This document shows positions 25,764 through 35,489 of a stretch of 64,000 nucleotides of DNA, piece after piece; within the stretch, counting starts at the first letter, position 1; each line of letters begins with the position of its first letter. The stretch lies in assembly GCA_937951625.1 (NCBI GenBank), contig CALFBP010000027.1:1-64000 (forward strand). The letters run 5' to 3'. The notes beneath the pieces were generated by a model. That model saw nothing but the letters and a program-made list of their open reading frames with translations. It made no database searches and was not told the origin of the DNA. A program made the position numbers and the translations under genes. This DNA comes from an uncultured Thermoguttaceae bacterium (GTDB lineage: Bacteria; Planctomycetota; Planctomycetia; Pirellulales; Thermoguttaceae).

Positions 25764-26651
25764 ATGCGTGTTCGCCAACGGCTTGGCCTTGTGCTTGGGG
25801 CAGCGCTTGTTTGGGCGTCGTTGGCCACGGCGCAGACGAGGACCCTGTACGAAAAACAGTCGCCCTTCAATACCGTGGTGGTGACCGAGGACGGGCGTGG
25901 GTTGCGGGCGCTGCTTTTCAACCGCAACGGCGTGCGGCAGAGCGTCGTCAAGCCGGGCGATCCCGATCACTTGGAACTCGCCTACGCCAAGGTTGCGCCC
26001 ATCGGCCTGGCCTTCGTCGAGTCGCCTCGGCGGGTGCTGGTCGTGGGCCTCGGTGGCGGCACAATTCCCAGCTTTCTTCATAAGCACTATCCGCGTACGC
26101 GCATCGACGCGGTTGAAATCGATCCCGTGGTGGTCGACGTGGCCCAGCGGTTCTTCGGCGTTCGGGAAGACGAGAACCTTCGACTCCACGTGGACGATGG
26201 CCGCAAGTTCATCGAGCGCTGCCGCGAGCCATACGACATCATCTTTCTCGACGCCTTTGGTGCCGACAGCATCCCTTACGACTTGGCGACGCGCGAGTTC
26301 CTCCTGGCCGTGCGCAAGGCCCTTACGCCCGAAGGCGTCGTGGTGGGCAATGTGTGGAGCAGCTATTCCAACCCCCTCTACGAGTCGATGATCCGCACCT
26401 ATGAAGATGTTTTCGAATCGCTGTATGTCGTCGACGTTGCGGGGGCCGGGAATCGCATCCTTTTGGCCTTTCCGCGCCGCATCGAGGTCAATAAAGAAGA
26501 CCTGATTCAAAAGGCCCGCCGCATTTCCAGGGAAAAAGCGTTTCGGTTCGATCTCGGGGAATCGGTGCGATACGGCTTTCGCAAGCCCGGCCTGGAGGAA
26601 GCGGGCGGGCGGGTCTTGCGGGATCGAGACAAGCCGTCCACGCTCGATTGA
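25764..26651 (+). CDS. exported spermidine synthase-like protein
   Basis: A 295-residue protein with a signal peptide (1-23, ending ATAQ) before a spermidine-synthase-type Rossmann domain. The nucleotide motif is RVLVVGLGGGTIPSFLHKHY, strand 2 ends AVEIDPVVV, and DGRKFIERCREPYDIIFLDA is the catalytic region with the D-x-x-x-x-D spacing of the family. Related proteins fused to MFS-like membrane domains exist in many bacteria; this one is a stand-alone exported form. An SAM-dependent reaction outside the cytoplasm would be unusual, so a redirected or non-catalytic role is possible. Confidence 0.75.
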   Translation: MRVRQRLGLVLGAALVWASLATAQTRTLYEKQSPFNTVVVTEDGRGLRALLFNRNGVRQSVVKPGDPDHLELAYAKVAPIGLAFVESPRRVLVVGLGGGTIPSFLHKHYPRTRIDAVEIDPVVVDVAQRFFGVREDENLRLHVDDGRKFIERCREPYDIIFLDAFGADSIPYDLATREFLLAVRKALTPEGVVVGNVWSSYSNPLYESMIRTYEDVFESLYVVDVAGAGNRILLAFPRRIEVNKEDLIQKARRISREKAFRFDLGESVRYGFRKPGLEEAGGRVLRDRDKPSTLD

Positions 26652-26762
26652 CGCTTCTCCGCCGGGAACCTCCTGCCCGCCGCGGAAATCAATCAGCACG
26701 CCTTCGGAAAGAGCGTGCTGACGGACGATTCGCCTCCCGCTCTCGGCTCCGCCATCGTCGTT

Positions 26763-27215
26763 TCAGAACGAAGCCAAGGCCGTGGGCTCGTCTTCGTAGA
26801 TGTCGAAAAGCTGGTCGAGCCGGGCCAGTTTGAAGACATCGAGCATTGGCGAGCGGAGGCAACAAATTGTCAGCTTTCCCCGAGCCTCGGTGAGCCTTTT
26901 GTACATGAGAATGAAGCCTGCCAGCGTCGTATCGCTAAAGTACTGGCAATCGCTGAGATTGAGGACCACGTGCGGCGTGGGACTTCGCGCGAAGAGAAAC
27001 GTTCGTACTGTTTGGAACTCCGGCTCCTTGAGGATTCGGCCCGGCAAGAACCGCAGCAACACGACGTGATTCACCTCCCGATATAGGAACCACAACGGCT
27101 TGCCGCAATGAGGGCACGGAGTGTCCGCGGCAGGGCAGGCAGTGCCTAGCTCGATCTCGCCATCGCACTCGGGACAACGAAGGGGGATCGAGGAAATGTC
27201 GGGCGGTAAATTCAT
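26763..27215 (-). CDS. zinc ribbon-STAS domain protein
   Basis: A 150-residue protein. The N-terminus carries a zinc-ribbon-like Cys pattern: CPEC (14-17), Cys27 and CPHC (34-37). Residues about 50-145 form a STAS domain of the anti-anti-sigma type, with HVVLNLSDCQYFSDTTLAGF in the position of the DSSGLG phosphorylation loop. The usual acceptor Ser is replaced by Thr (SDTT). STAS proteins relay partner switching. Neighbours include no anti-sigma kinase, so the partner is elsewhere. Confidence 0.75.
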   Translation of the reverse strand: MNLPPDISSIPLRCPECDGEIELGTACPAADTPCPHCGKPLWFLYREVNHVVLLRFLPGRILKEPEFQTVRTFLFARSPTPHVVLNLSDCQYFSDTTLAGFILMYKRLTEARGKLTICCLRSPMLDVFKLARLDQLFDIYEDEPTALASF

Positions 27216-27435
27216 CGCGGCTATCCGATCGTGATCTCATTGAGCAAGCTATCTATTTTGAGTCTACCACTCCCGACGCCCGCTGAACACCCGCTTTTTC
27301 GACACGCCCATCAAATCAACCGCGAAACGACGTCGCCATCTCGTCGCCTATGGAAAAACGCGAATCAGACGACCTGCGGTCGCCGCTTGCCAGACTTGCC
27401 GATCCTTGTTGCGTTTGCCGTCGGGCGATGGCGCG

Positions 27436-28602
27436 CTACCCGTAGAAGCCAAACTCGTAGGCCGCGTCGAACAAGGCCACGATGTTTTGGGGCGGGACGA
27501 GAGCTTGGATGTTGTGGACGTTGTTGAAAACGTACCCCCCGCCAGGTTTCCAGATCGCCAGATTGCGGCGCACGTGTTCACGGATCGTCTCGGGGGAGGC
27601 GACGGGCAGGACGTGCTGGGCGTCGATCGCCCCACCCCAAAAGGAAAGCCGCTCGCCGAACCGGGACTTGAGCAACGCCGGGTCCATGTTCGCGGCGCTG
27701 ATCTGGACGGGATTGAGAACGTCGATCCCGTTGTCCAAGAGGTCAGGGATGTATTCCATGCACGAACCGCAGGTGTGATACCAGATCTTCGCTTGGGTCC
27801 GCGAGCGGATGTATTGGACGAGTTGCTTCTGCCGAGGTTTGACCACGCGCCGGTAGAAGTCCGGTCGGAACAGCGGCCCCTTCTGACCAGTCAAGTCGTC
27901 GCCAATCATGATCACGTCGACCAAGTCGCCAACCTCGTCGAGGAATCCACGATAGAAATCCAACCAGAACTTCAACGTGCGGTCGAGCAGCGCCTCGCAG
28001 AACTCGGGCTGTTGGACCATGTCCATGAACCATTGCTCCAGCCCCCGCATGTACCAGCAAATCTCGTACACCACTCCGCCGATGCCGCTGACGATGGCAT
28101 AGGGCGTCTCCCGACGCAGCGTCAGCGCCCGCTCGCGGAGGCCCACGAAACGCCCCGGATCGTCGCCTTTGGGAAACGGATATGCGCGGAGGTCGTCGAG
28201 AGTGGCCTTGGCCAAAGGGTGATGGGTGATGTCCATGTAGAACGGCTGGTCGTCGGGCATGGACCAGCGCACGCCGAACTCATCGACCAGGTCATGCCAG
28301 CGCCGCCCGTCGCGCTGTTGCACCACGATTCCCCCTTGAAAATCGGCCGCGGCCCCTGCCCGAACGTAGCGCGTGTCCACGTGAAATCGTTCCAGCACCG
28401 CCTCGCACGGCTGGGCAAGCTGCTGCACCGCGTCCATGATCGTCACGGGGGCATCGATGCCCAGGTGCTTCAGCAGCGCCTCGTAGGCGAATTTGTGGAT
28501 TCCCGTCTGGTTGCCGCCCAAGTCGATGGGCACCCGATCCGGTTCCTGGTGGTTCAAGGCCGCGAGTACCCGCTGCCGAGAAGTCATCGTTTCCTTGGGC
28601 AT
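27436..28602 (-). CDS. uroporphyrinogen decarboxylase-family protein (methyltransferase-type)
   Basis: A 388-residue UroD/MtaA-fold protein starting at 28602 behind AAGGAG. It opens TSRQRVLAALNHQEPDRVPI, the family signature, and shows a UroD-like barrel with IMIGDDLTGQKGPLFRP and YHTCGSCMEYIPDLLDNGID, where HxCG is the Zn/cobamide-type motif of methyl-transferring members. Such proteins usually demethylate small methylated compounds through a corrinoid protein; none is adjacent. Classical HemE would lack HTCG, so heme synthesis is unlikely. Confidence 0.85.
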   Translation of the reverse strand: MPKETMTSRQRVLAALNHQEPDRVPIDLGGNQTGIHKFAYEALLKHLGIDAPVTIMDAVQQLAQPCEAVLERFHVDTRYVRAGAAADFQGGIVVQQRDGRRWHDLVDEFGVRWSMPDDQPFYMDITHHPLAKATLDDLRAYPFPKGDDPGRFVGLRERALTLRRETPYAIVSGIGGVVYEICWYMRGLEQWFMDMVQQPEFCEALLDRTLKFWLDFYRGFLDEVGDLVDVIMIGDDLTGQKGPLFRPDFYRRVVKPRQKQLVQYIRSRTQAKIWYHTCGSCMEYIPDLLDNGIDVLNPVQISAANMDPALLKSRFGERLSFWGGAIDAQHVLPVASPETIREHVRRNLAIWKPGGGYVFNNVHNIQALVPPQNIVALFDAAYEFGFYG

Positions 28603-28827
28603 GAACGACTCCTTGAAATGGTGCTTGTCCTCACCCAATCCAGGGTATCCAGGGCCGACGGACCGCAGTCGCCTTCCTCGCGATGGCGGTGTAAGCCTCA
28701 GTAACGCGGAGGCCACTTGCGCTACCTGGCCGGACGCCCCTCGGGCACGACAGCAGTATGATAGCTGAGGGGAGAACGATGGAAAAAGGGCCTCCGGTTT
28801 CATCAAGGGCCTGGAAATCCCGCCTTC

Positions 28828-29568
28828 TCAAACGGGGATTTCCATGCCATCCTCTGCTAGCGTGGTGGCCGGGAAGATCGCTCGCGCCGCATCCAGCCCC
28901 ACTGGATCGTCCGACGTGTCCAAGGGATTCACATGGAGTAGGATCAATCGGCCAACCTCGGCGCGGCGGGCAAGCTCGGCCACCGGTGTGACCACGCTAT
29001 GACCGGTCTTGCGAGCGAACTCGACCTGCGAGTCGGGCAGATAACATTCGTGAAGCAACAGGTCCACGCCGCGGATGTGTTTCCAATAGGTCGCATCGGC
29101 CGAGGCCGTGGTATCCGTCACGTAGGCCAGCGACCGCCCCGGCCAGTCGAGCCGGAAGCCGATCGAACCGCCGGGATGCTCTAAGGCGAAATGTCTTAGC
29201 GTACCGGAATTCGGCAACTCGACCACCTCGGGCAGCGGACACATTTCCAAGGGTGGCCTGGCGGGAAAGATCGCCGCGGCGAAAAGGTGCTCGTCGACGG
29301 CCCGCAAAACCTCGGCCAGGGCGTGAACACGGATTCTTTCCAACCGCTTTACATGCAGCGTGCTCCACAGGTATGTCAGCCCGATCACGTGATCCAAATG
29401 GGCGTGTGTGAGGAAGATATCCAAATGCGATCCCCGCAGGTGGGGCGCGGCCCGAAACAGGCCCGTGCCCGCGTCGAGCATCACGCCGGGTTCTGGGATC
29501 AAGATGCACGGCGTGTGTCGTCGCTCACTGGGATGGTAACCGCCGCTGCCGAGCACCAGGACCTTCAT
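28828..29568 (-). CDS. MBL-fold metal-dependent hydrolase
   Basis: A 246-residue metallo-beta-lactamase-fold enzyme, MKVLVLGSGGYHPSERRHTP at the N-terminus, with the metal motif THAHLDHVIGL, then YVTDTTAS and LLHVNP later. The overall pattern resembles RNase Z-type phosphodiesterases, but a tRNA function cannot be assigned by eye. The ATG at 29568 is only five bases from the end of the upstream AsmA-like gene (29574), so the two are co-translated. Placement suggests a role linked to the envelope protein. Confidence 0.85.
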   Translation of the reverse strand: MKVLVLGSGGYHPSERRHTPCILIPEPGVMLDAGTGLFRAAPHLRGSHLDIFLTHAHLDHVIGLTYLWSTLHVKRLERIRVHALAEVLRAVDEHLFAAAIFPARPPLEMCPLPEVVELPNSGTLRHFALEHPGGSIGFRLDWPGRSLAYVTDTTASADATYWKHIRGVDLLLHECYLPDSQVEFARKTGHSVVTPVAELARRAEVGRLILLHVNPLDTSDDPVGLDAARAIFPATTLAEDGMEIPV

Positions 29569-29573
29569 CGCGG

Positions 29574-32500
29574 CTACCTTTTCTGCGGCGGGTTGATCAA
29601 TTCCCCGAGCCGATTCTTGATCACATTCTGCGTGGCGTTCTGGAGGAACTGCCGCGCCATCTGATCGAAGGCGGTCCGGTCGATCCGTGGCTGCCCCAGA
29701 TACCCGCTGATGGGCAGTTTGATCACTTGGTCCTGAAGCGCGGTCCCAAGGATTTTTCCCGTCTGCCACTTGGGCGGGATAGGCATCTCGATCATCATCG
29801 ACAGCGATTGATCGAGCCCCACCGACCCGTAGCTCCGCAGCCGCACCTCGTTGAACACCAAATCCATCTGCTGGTGATGCACCCTGCCCTTGCTCATTTG
29901 GAAAGGAATCGTCGATTCCTGGACCAGATAGGCAGGCGTGGCCCGGCCAAACAACTGGGCGATTTCACGGATGAGAAAACCAGGACCGATTTGGGCGGAG
30001 TGGATGACCAGTTTCCCCGCAATCTCTGCTTCCCACCAGTTCACAAAACCGTTCGACATGGGCCCGTCCGCGGCTGCACGGCGGGCAAGGGGGAGGCGAA
30101 AACTGTCCAAATCGATGGAGAATCGCCCCTCGGCCGAAGTCACCCCGGCCAGAAGCGGCGCGATGTATTGCAGCAACGCGGCACACATCGCGGGAGTGAT
30201 TCTCACGTGGTCTACTACCCGGCCGGGCGCCAGGGAAAGTTCTTTCGGCTCGCGGGCGAGGACCAATTGCGGGGCCATGCGAAGCCGACCCTCGTTGCAT
30301 TCCAGGTCCAGCGGACGGATTTCCAAGGCCCCTTTGGATAGCGAGGCCTCGAGTTCTCCCGCGCCAAGCTGGAACCCGTACAACTGGGCCCAGCTCCAAC
30401 CCAGCTTGGCCGAGGCCACGGCAGCCTCCGATCCCCACACGCCCTGATAGGTAAAGGGGCTCGAACCGCGACCGCCCAATCGCACTCCCTCACCCACCAT
30501 CGACCGTAAAAACTGCGAAAAACGGTCCATGTCGTAGTCGATCCGACCGGCCAGTTGCAGGTCGGGCTGCGATCCCACATGAAGCACCTTGCCCGATGCC
30601 GAACATCGGACCGTCGCCGAGGCCAATTCAATCTGTTCGAGGTGGATTTGCTGGCTGATGCTGTTGTAGTTGCCCAGGCCGGCAAATCGAACTTCGCGTT
30701 CTTGGTATCGCTGGCCGGAGGCGTGGACGATGTCCAAGTCCACAATTTGTCCTTCGAGTCGGCCCGAGATCAGTCCGGCCGATTGTTGGAACTCGGCCGT
30801 GCCCCCGAGTTTTCCGGCCATGCGCCACGAAGGCGGGGCTTTGGGGTCCACCGTGGTCCAGGCGCGAACGCGGTCCAGGGCCACCTGATAGGCCAACGTC
30901 CCGTTCAACTCGACCGGCCCTCGCGGCGGAAAGGCGCAGACGAAGCGATTGGCTTGAAGCACCAGCGACGCGCTATTGAGGTTCGCGTTTTCCACTTCCA
31001 GGCGGCGCGAGTCCCTTTCCCAACGGCCTGTGAGCGCCGCGTCTACCTTGGGCTCGCGGATGGCGATGTTCGGGCCGGTGAAGTCGAGATTCTCGGCCGT
31101 GAATCGAAGTTGACGCAAGGCGATTGCTTGGGGAGCCAAGGTCGCTCCCGTCACCACATCGTATGTGCCGTTGGCATTCCAGGTCTTCGACGGCAGCCAG
31201 ACGGCCAGTCGGCCCGGCCATCGTCCGAGCTGGCCTCGCGAGTGGATTTCCAGCGACCATGGGCCTTGTGCCCGAAACTGGGTCATGGGTACCATCAGGC
31301 GGACTTCGAGGAGGTCCGATCCCGATTCGAATTTGGCCACCGCCGTATCGAGCCGATCGGGAATCCACGATGTCGTCCGTCCGGTCGCCGCCAAGGTGAG
31401 CGTAAGGGCGTCTTCGGTCCAAGCTGGTCGCTCGGGCAAGGCCCAGCGGAAGCCATGGACGCGGAGCTGAGCGCCGGCGTCGAAGGCCCCCTCGGCAGTT
31501 CGGCTCCAATGGAGTTGTGCCCAGCCGTCGCCGCCCAATTGAATTCCACCCAAGTCCGACACGGCCCGCAACTGTTCCATCAATTTTCCAGCGTCGAACG
31601 TGGCGGTGCCGGTCAGTTGGCTTGGTGTTCCCGAGGCTTGGAATTTGAGAAAGCTTGAATCACATTGGAGGTTTTCGATGAAAATGCCCTGAGACGTCTG
31701 CTTGGCAGCCAAGCTGACCAAGACGGGTTTTTGCCAGACCACCGGCCTTCCCCCGTTGTCGGCCTTCAGGTCGGCCACCTCGAAGCGGCCCTGCCAGATC
31801 ATCCCTTCCTGTCCGGGCTGACTCGAGAGGCCCCACTGCACGTGTCCCGAGGTGATTTTAACGTCTTTATGAATTCGGAGGGTGTCGGGAAACATGGCCG
31901 CCAGACGCGGCAGGTCGAGTCGCCCGCTCCACTCGTAGCCCCGCCGAACCAATGCCTGGTTGCTGGGATCGAAGCCGCCGGAAAGAGAGGCGACACCGAG
32001 TTCCGATTCCGCCGTCACTCGGTCGAACTGCACTACGCCGTCCTTCCAGGCCGCCGCGCCGTCGAGTTTTATCTGCTTCAGGGACGGCCGGTCCCTGCCG
32101 AACATCGGGCCTGCCAACTGCACGTCCTCGGCGATGAGGCTGGTTTTCAAACTCGCATTGCGGTCCGGCTGACGCACGTCCCACCGCCCCTCGACCACGG
32201 CCGAGACCCGGCCTGCCATGCGAAGGCCCGGGGCAAAGCGTCGGGCAAGGGGTTCGAACAGCGCAAGCGACAGGCCCTCGGTCTTGACGCTGATCGAGTC
32301 CGGTCCCGCTTCTTCGCTCGACTTCGGGCCGGACGGCGATGCAGCGTCCCCAGCCCGAGCCAGCGCGTCGTTCTGTTGAATCCGCATCGTCGCTTCGAAG
32401 TTGCCCCCGCGCGGACCGTCAAAGACCACTCCCGAGGTCTTCAACTCCCAAGCGCGCCGCGGGTCGGCCGGCTTGACCCATTCCAAAGAAAACTGCTCGA

Positions 32501-33059
32501 TCTGCCAAGTTCGTTGGTGTCGCGTGTCGGCAATGGAGACCGTCCCGTCGACGATCTCCACGGCTACGTCGAAGGGCTTCATCTCGCGGGGCGCGAGATA
32601 CTTGGCAAACACCTCTTCCAAGTTGCTGCCCTGGTCATGAAGGACGACGTTGAACTTCGCTCCCACTAAGCGAAATCGACCGACTTGGGTCGCGTCCCAA
32701 AGTAAGGCCGTGAGGACACGGTCGCCAAGGGCCTCGGGGATTTCGACCACGGGTTCACCCTGGCGATCGACGATTTTGACGCCATACAGCCGCACGGGCG
32801 AAAACCAACCCAAACTCGCCGACGAGACCTCGACCCGGCCGTCCACGTCCGCCGCAATCTGGTGGGTTATCCACGAAATTAGGGGGGTATGACCGATAAG
32901 CGTCGGTAGGAGCCAAAAAAGGAAACACAAGCCAAAAACCACCCCGATGAGTAATGAACCCACCTTGTAAGATGGGGTCATCTGGCGCAAGCGCCTCTGA
33001 ATAGCGATCTTGACCCGATTGCGTCGTCTGCGCCTAGCCCGAGAACCCAGATCGTCCAT
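29574..33059 (-). CDS. large AsmA-like envelope protein
   Basis: A 1161-residue protein starting at 33059 behind GGAGGT. A basic stretch (RARRRRRNRVKI) leads to one membrane segment at about 36-56 (VGSLLIGVVFGLCFLFWLLP), followed by about 1100 residues of beta-rich repeats (e.g. VSSASLGWFSPVRLYGVKIV) typical of AsmA/TamB/DUF3971 bridge-like proteins. The C-terminal part (LDQSLSMMIEMPIPPKW ... KLPISGYLGQPRID) matches the AsmA terminal module. In diderms these proteins help move lipids across the periplasm. It is the first gene of a two-gene unit with the MBL hydrolase. Confidence 0.8.
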   Translation of the reverse strand: MDDLGSRARRRRRNRVKIAIQRRLRQMTPSYKVGSLLIGVVFGLCFLFWLLPTLIGHTPLISWITHQIAADVDGRVEVSSASLGWFSPVRLYGVKIVDRQGEPVVEIPEALGDRVLTALLWDATQVGRFRLVGAKFNVVLHDQGSNLEEVFAKYLAPREMKPFDVAVEIVDGTVSIADTRHQRTWQIEQFSLEWVKPADPRRAWELKTSGVVFDGPRGGNFEATMRIQQNDALARAGDAASPSGPKSSEEAGPDSISVKTEGLSLALFEPLARRFAPGLRMAGRVSAVVEGRWDVRQPDRNASLKTSLIAEDVQLAGPMFGRDRPSLKQIKLDGAAAWKDGVVQFDRVTAESELGVASLSGGFDPSNQALVRRGYEWSGRLDLPRLAAMFPDTLRIHKDVKITSGHVQWGLSSQPGQEGMIWQGRFEVADLKADNGGRPVVWQKPVLVSLAAKQTSQGIFIENLQCDSSFLKFQASGTPSQLTGTATFDAGKLMEQLRAVSDLGGIQLGGDGWAQLHWSRTAEGAFDAGAQLRVHGFRWALPERPAWTEDALTLTLAATGRTTSWIPDRLDTAVAKFESGSDLLEVRLMVPMTQFRAQGPWSLEIHSRGQLGRWPGRLAVWLPSKTWNANGTYDVVTGATLAPQAIALRQLRFTAENLDFTGPNIAIREPKVDAALTGRWERDSRRLEVENANLNSASLVLQANRFVCAFPPRGPVELNGTLAYQVALDRVRAWTTVDPKAPPSWRMAGKLGGTAEFQQSAGLISGRLEGQIVDLDIVHASGQRYQEREVRFAGLGNYNSISQQIHLEQIELASATVRCSASGKVLHVGSQPDLQLAGRIDYDMDRFSQFLRSMVGEGVRLGGRGSSPFTYQGVWGSEAAVASAKLGWSWAQLYGFQLGAGELEASLSKGALEIRPLDLECNEGRLRMAPQLVLAREPKELSLAPGRVVDHVRITPAMCAALLQYIAPLLAGVTSAEGRFSIDLDSFRLPLARRAAADGPMSNGFVNWWEAEIAGKLVIHSAQIGPGFLIREIAQLFGRATPAYLVQESTIPFQMSKGRVHHQQMDLVFNEVRLRSYGSVGLDQSLSMMIEMPIPPKWQTGKILGTALQDQVIKLPISGYLGQPRIDRTAFDQMARQFLQNATQNVIKNRLGELINPPQKR

Positions 33060-33273
33060 ACCGCACCTCCGTGCAACTTGGGGGGACGGCATTCTACCGC
33101 GAAAAACTTTTTCGAGCCATAGAGATCCACTCGGGGGGTGTTAGAGTATTTAGTGGGTTTAGGAAATCTGGGATGAAGGAGATCAATAAGGTTTCGATCG
33201 ATCTTTTTGACCGGGGCGTTGCCGATCGAGAGGCGGTCGGCAATCAAACGGACAGTCATTTCCGTGGCGGCTG

Positions 33274-33831
33274 TCAACTATGGCAGGGCTTTGGTGGCTC
33301 AACAGCCGGGTTGCTGAGCGGTGGGTTCCGCCTCGGCAACGCCTTCGCAGAGTTCGTCTGCGGCCGTCTCCCCAGGGAACGGAGCTTGGACAGCAACAAC
33401 GTGGCTGCGGCTCCCAGTGTGCTCGCGGCTCCCAGCCCCAGTGGACAAGTCGGTTGACCGCAACAAGGACAGACGCCGGACGAGAAAAGACTCGTAAAAC
33501 CTAGCCACCATCCAGCCCAATAGAAAGCCATTCGCAACCAATCGGTCAACCACCGCCGGGAAACCAAGGAGCGGCGAATCGGGGCCAGACTGGCTTCGTC
33601 GACTTCTTCAGGCTTACAAGGAAACCGCCATTGGCGTTCCGCTTGCCTTGCGGATGCGAGCGAGAAGACGGTTTGCGTAGTGCCGCCGGGTCCGTCGTTC
33701 CGCATTTCGACCCGCACCATAGTACCCTCATGGTGCCGCAGCACGTCGATCAACAATCGACGCAGGGCCGAACTACAGCGGATCTGGTTGTTCCCTGCGC
33801 TCATCGCCCTAGATTGGAAATCAACGTTCAT
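33274..33831 (-). CDS. hypothetical protein with CPCCGQPTC motif
   Basis: A 185-residue protein starting at 33831, 25 bases after the end of the CobW-type gene. Its first 90 residues are soluble (LRRLLIDVLRHHEGTMVRVE). A hydrophobic segment (about 100-117, MAFYWAGWWLGFTSLFSSGV) abuts a CPCCGQPTC metal-ligand-like cluster, then another hydrophobic stretch and a basic, Pro-rich tail. No family is recognised. Co-orientation and spacing with the metal GTPase suggest a shared transcript. Confidence 0.55.
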   Translation of the reverse strand: MNVDFQSRAMSAGNNQIRCSSALRRLLIDVLRHHEGTMVRVEMRNDGPGGTTQTVFSLASARQAERQWRFPCKPEEVDEASLAPIRRSLVSRRWLTDWLRMAFYWAGWWLGFTSLFSSGVCPCCGQPTCPLGLGAASTLGAAATLLLSKLRSLGRRPQTNSAKALPRRNPPLSNPAVEPPKPCHS

Positions 33832-33856
33832 TCCACCGAGTTGTTCTGATGGAAAC

Positions 33857-34885
33857 CTAGTTTTTGGGACGAAGGCAAGCAATCAAATCCGCTTCCAGCG
33901 CATCCCAGTCGATCGGTGTTTCGCGCACGATGACTTCCAGTCGGCTATCGCGGCGGTAAGCGACGAACGCTGATTGGAACTCGCGAGCGGAGCGATTCAC
34001 GAGAATCCACTCCTCTCCGATCCGAAACACGCCCTTCAACCGTTCGACGTCGAAACCGCCCACGATGACTTCGAGCAGACGGTCCTCATCGAACACGTCC
34101 TCGGGCGAGAAGATCCAGCCGCAGGCGCGATGCTCGCGGTTACCGCTGTACTGCCGATAGGGGCGGCCCGGCGAAAGAAAGCCAGGCTCCAGGCTGGCAA
34201 GCTGCATCGGTCGATGCGTGTGCGTGGAGTCATGGCTCTGCGCGTGCCACAGGGGAAACAAGGGCGTGCTCAGCGGATCAGCGGGGATATCCAACCATGC
34301 AGGTTCGAGTTCCCCTTTTTTGACCATGGCCACAAGCTGTTTGGAGGGAAATAGGGAGGTGGCCCATCGCGCAAATCGTTCCATGGTTTCCTTGCCGGTC
34401 AGATCGGTCTTGTTGGCCACCAACACGTCGGCCAAGTGGACCTGGTCCTGAAACGTGGGCGAGAGGGCGTATGGTTCGTCCAGTCGCCGCGGATCGACCA
34501 GGCAGATCGTGGCCCGTACTTCCACCGACTTGCCGAGGGGGGGCTTTCGCAGTACATCGAGCATTCGCCACGGATGGCCCAAACCGGTTGTTTCAATGAG
34601 CAGTCGCTCGGGCCGGGCTTGTCGAAGGATTTGAGCAACCGCGACATCCATGGGCAAACCCGCACTGCAACATAAACAACCTCCGGCAACTTCGCGAATC
34701 GCGACGCCATCGCCCGACGCCTCGCCAAGGGCCACGTGGTCGATCGCGACTTCGCCAAACTCATTGACGAGCACCGCCCAACGGCCACCTTGCGGTCGTC
34801 GCCGCAGTAGATGGAGGATCGCGGTCGTCTTTCCGACGCCAAGATAACCAGTGATCAGATTCACAGGGATCTTCGAAGAAGCCAT
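33857..34885 (-). CDS. COG0523/CobW-family GTPase
   Basis: A 342-residue P-loop GTPase. It carries the Walker A ITGYLGVGKTT (11-21), the metal-binding CLCC (70-73) within EVAGGCLCCSAGL, the ETTGLGHP switch region and NKTD for guanine recognition. The CobW_C domain near the end (VEVIVGGFDVERLKGVFRIG region) is present. COG0523 proteins are metallochaperones or metallation factors for zinc, iron, cobalt or nitrile hydratase. The start at 34885 gives the family N-terminus; upstream in-frame ATGs add a tail without similarity. It diverges from the CobN-like operon, whose metal function it matches. Confidence 0.9.
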   Translation of the reverse strand: MASSKIPVNLITGYLGVGKTTAILHLLRRRPQGGRWAVLVNEFGEVAIDHVALGEASGDGVAIREVAGGCLCCSAGLPMDVAVAQILRQARPERLLIETTGLGHPWRMLDVLRKPPLGKSVEVRATICLVDPRRLDEPYALSPTFQDQVHLADVLVANKTDLTGKETMERFARWATSLFPSKQLVAMVKKGELEPAWLDIPADPLSTPLFPLWHAQSHDSTHTHRPMQLASLEPGFLSPGRPYRQYSGNREHRACGWIFSPEDVFDEDRLLEVIVGGFDVERLKGVFRIGEEWILVNRSAREFQSAFVAYRRDSRLEVIVRETPIDWDALEADLIACLRPKN

Positions 34886-35452
34886 GGCAAACAAGGTCAC
34901 TAGGATGAGATTTTCGAGTTGCCGGATAAGCATTGTTGGGAAATGAGACCAAGGTACAAACCCTAGGCCGCACCAGGAACGGGGCGTCATCGACGCTTGG
35001 CCCATTACTTCCGAAGCAGAACGCCCGCCGCTCGTGATCGATATCCCCGGCCATCGTTCCCAACAGTCCGCTCCCACAGTTCCCCGGCTTCGAAGGGAAG
35101 GAATGGTAGCCAAGCTCCGCCGGGAACGGAATCAAGCGCGAAAATCAGCGTGGAGTCCAACATCCTTCCCCCCTATCCCGCCGAGCAAGAGAGGGGCTCT
35201 GTTAGAGATTACCTGTAATTTAAGCGGATCATGGGCGTTTGCGTCAACTCATCCTCCCATGTTCGCCGAACCCAACGCGGCGGCGGTGCTCAGAAAGGCA
35301 TGATGCATCGCGGCCTCAACCAGTTCGGAAGTTTGGATCGCAACCACGCGCGTCGATGTTGGTGCCCGGGGCCCAAAGAAAGAAACGCCTTTGATTGGTT
35401 GGCGGTTCATTTCTTTTACCAAACATTTACCGAGAAAAAACCTCGGCGCTAC

Positions 35453-35481
35453 TTGACATGCAAATCTCACCTGCCTATATT
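35453..35481 (+). promoter_or_regulatory. strong sigma-70-like promoter of the CobN-like operon
   Basis: TTGACA at 35453-35458 and TATATT at 35476-35481 with exactly 17 bases between. This is the best promoter match found in the window. It drives rightward and would give a leader of about 265 bases before the DUF1559 ATG. Confidence 0.7.
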
Positions 35482-35489
35482 CATCCCAG

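Noticed and set aside
28603-28806. N-terminal extension of the UroD-like protein
   Set aside because: The AAGGAG site before 28602 and the family-standard N-terminus support the shorter start.
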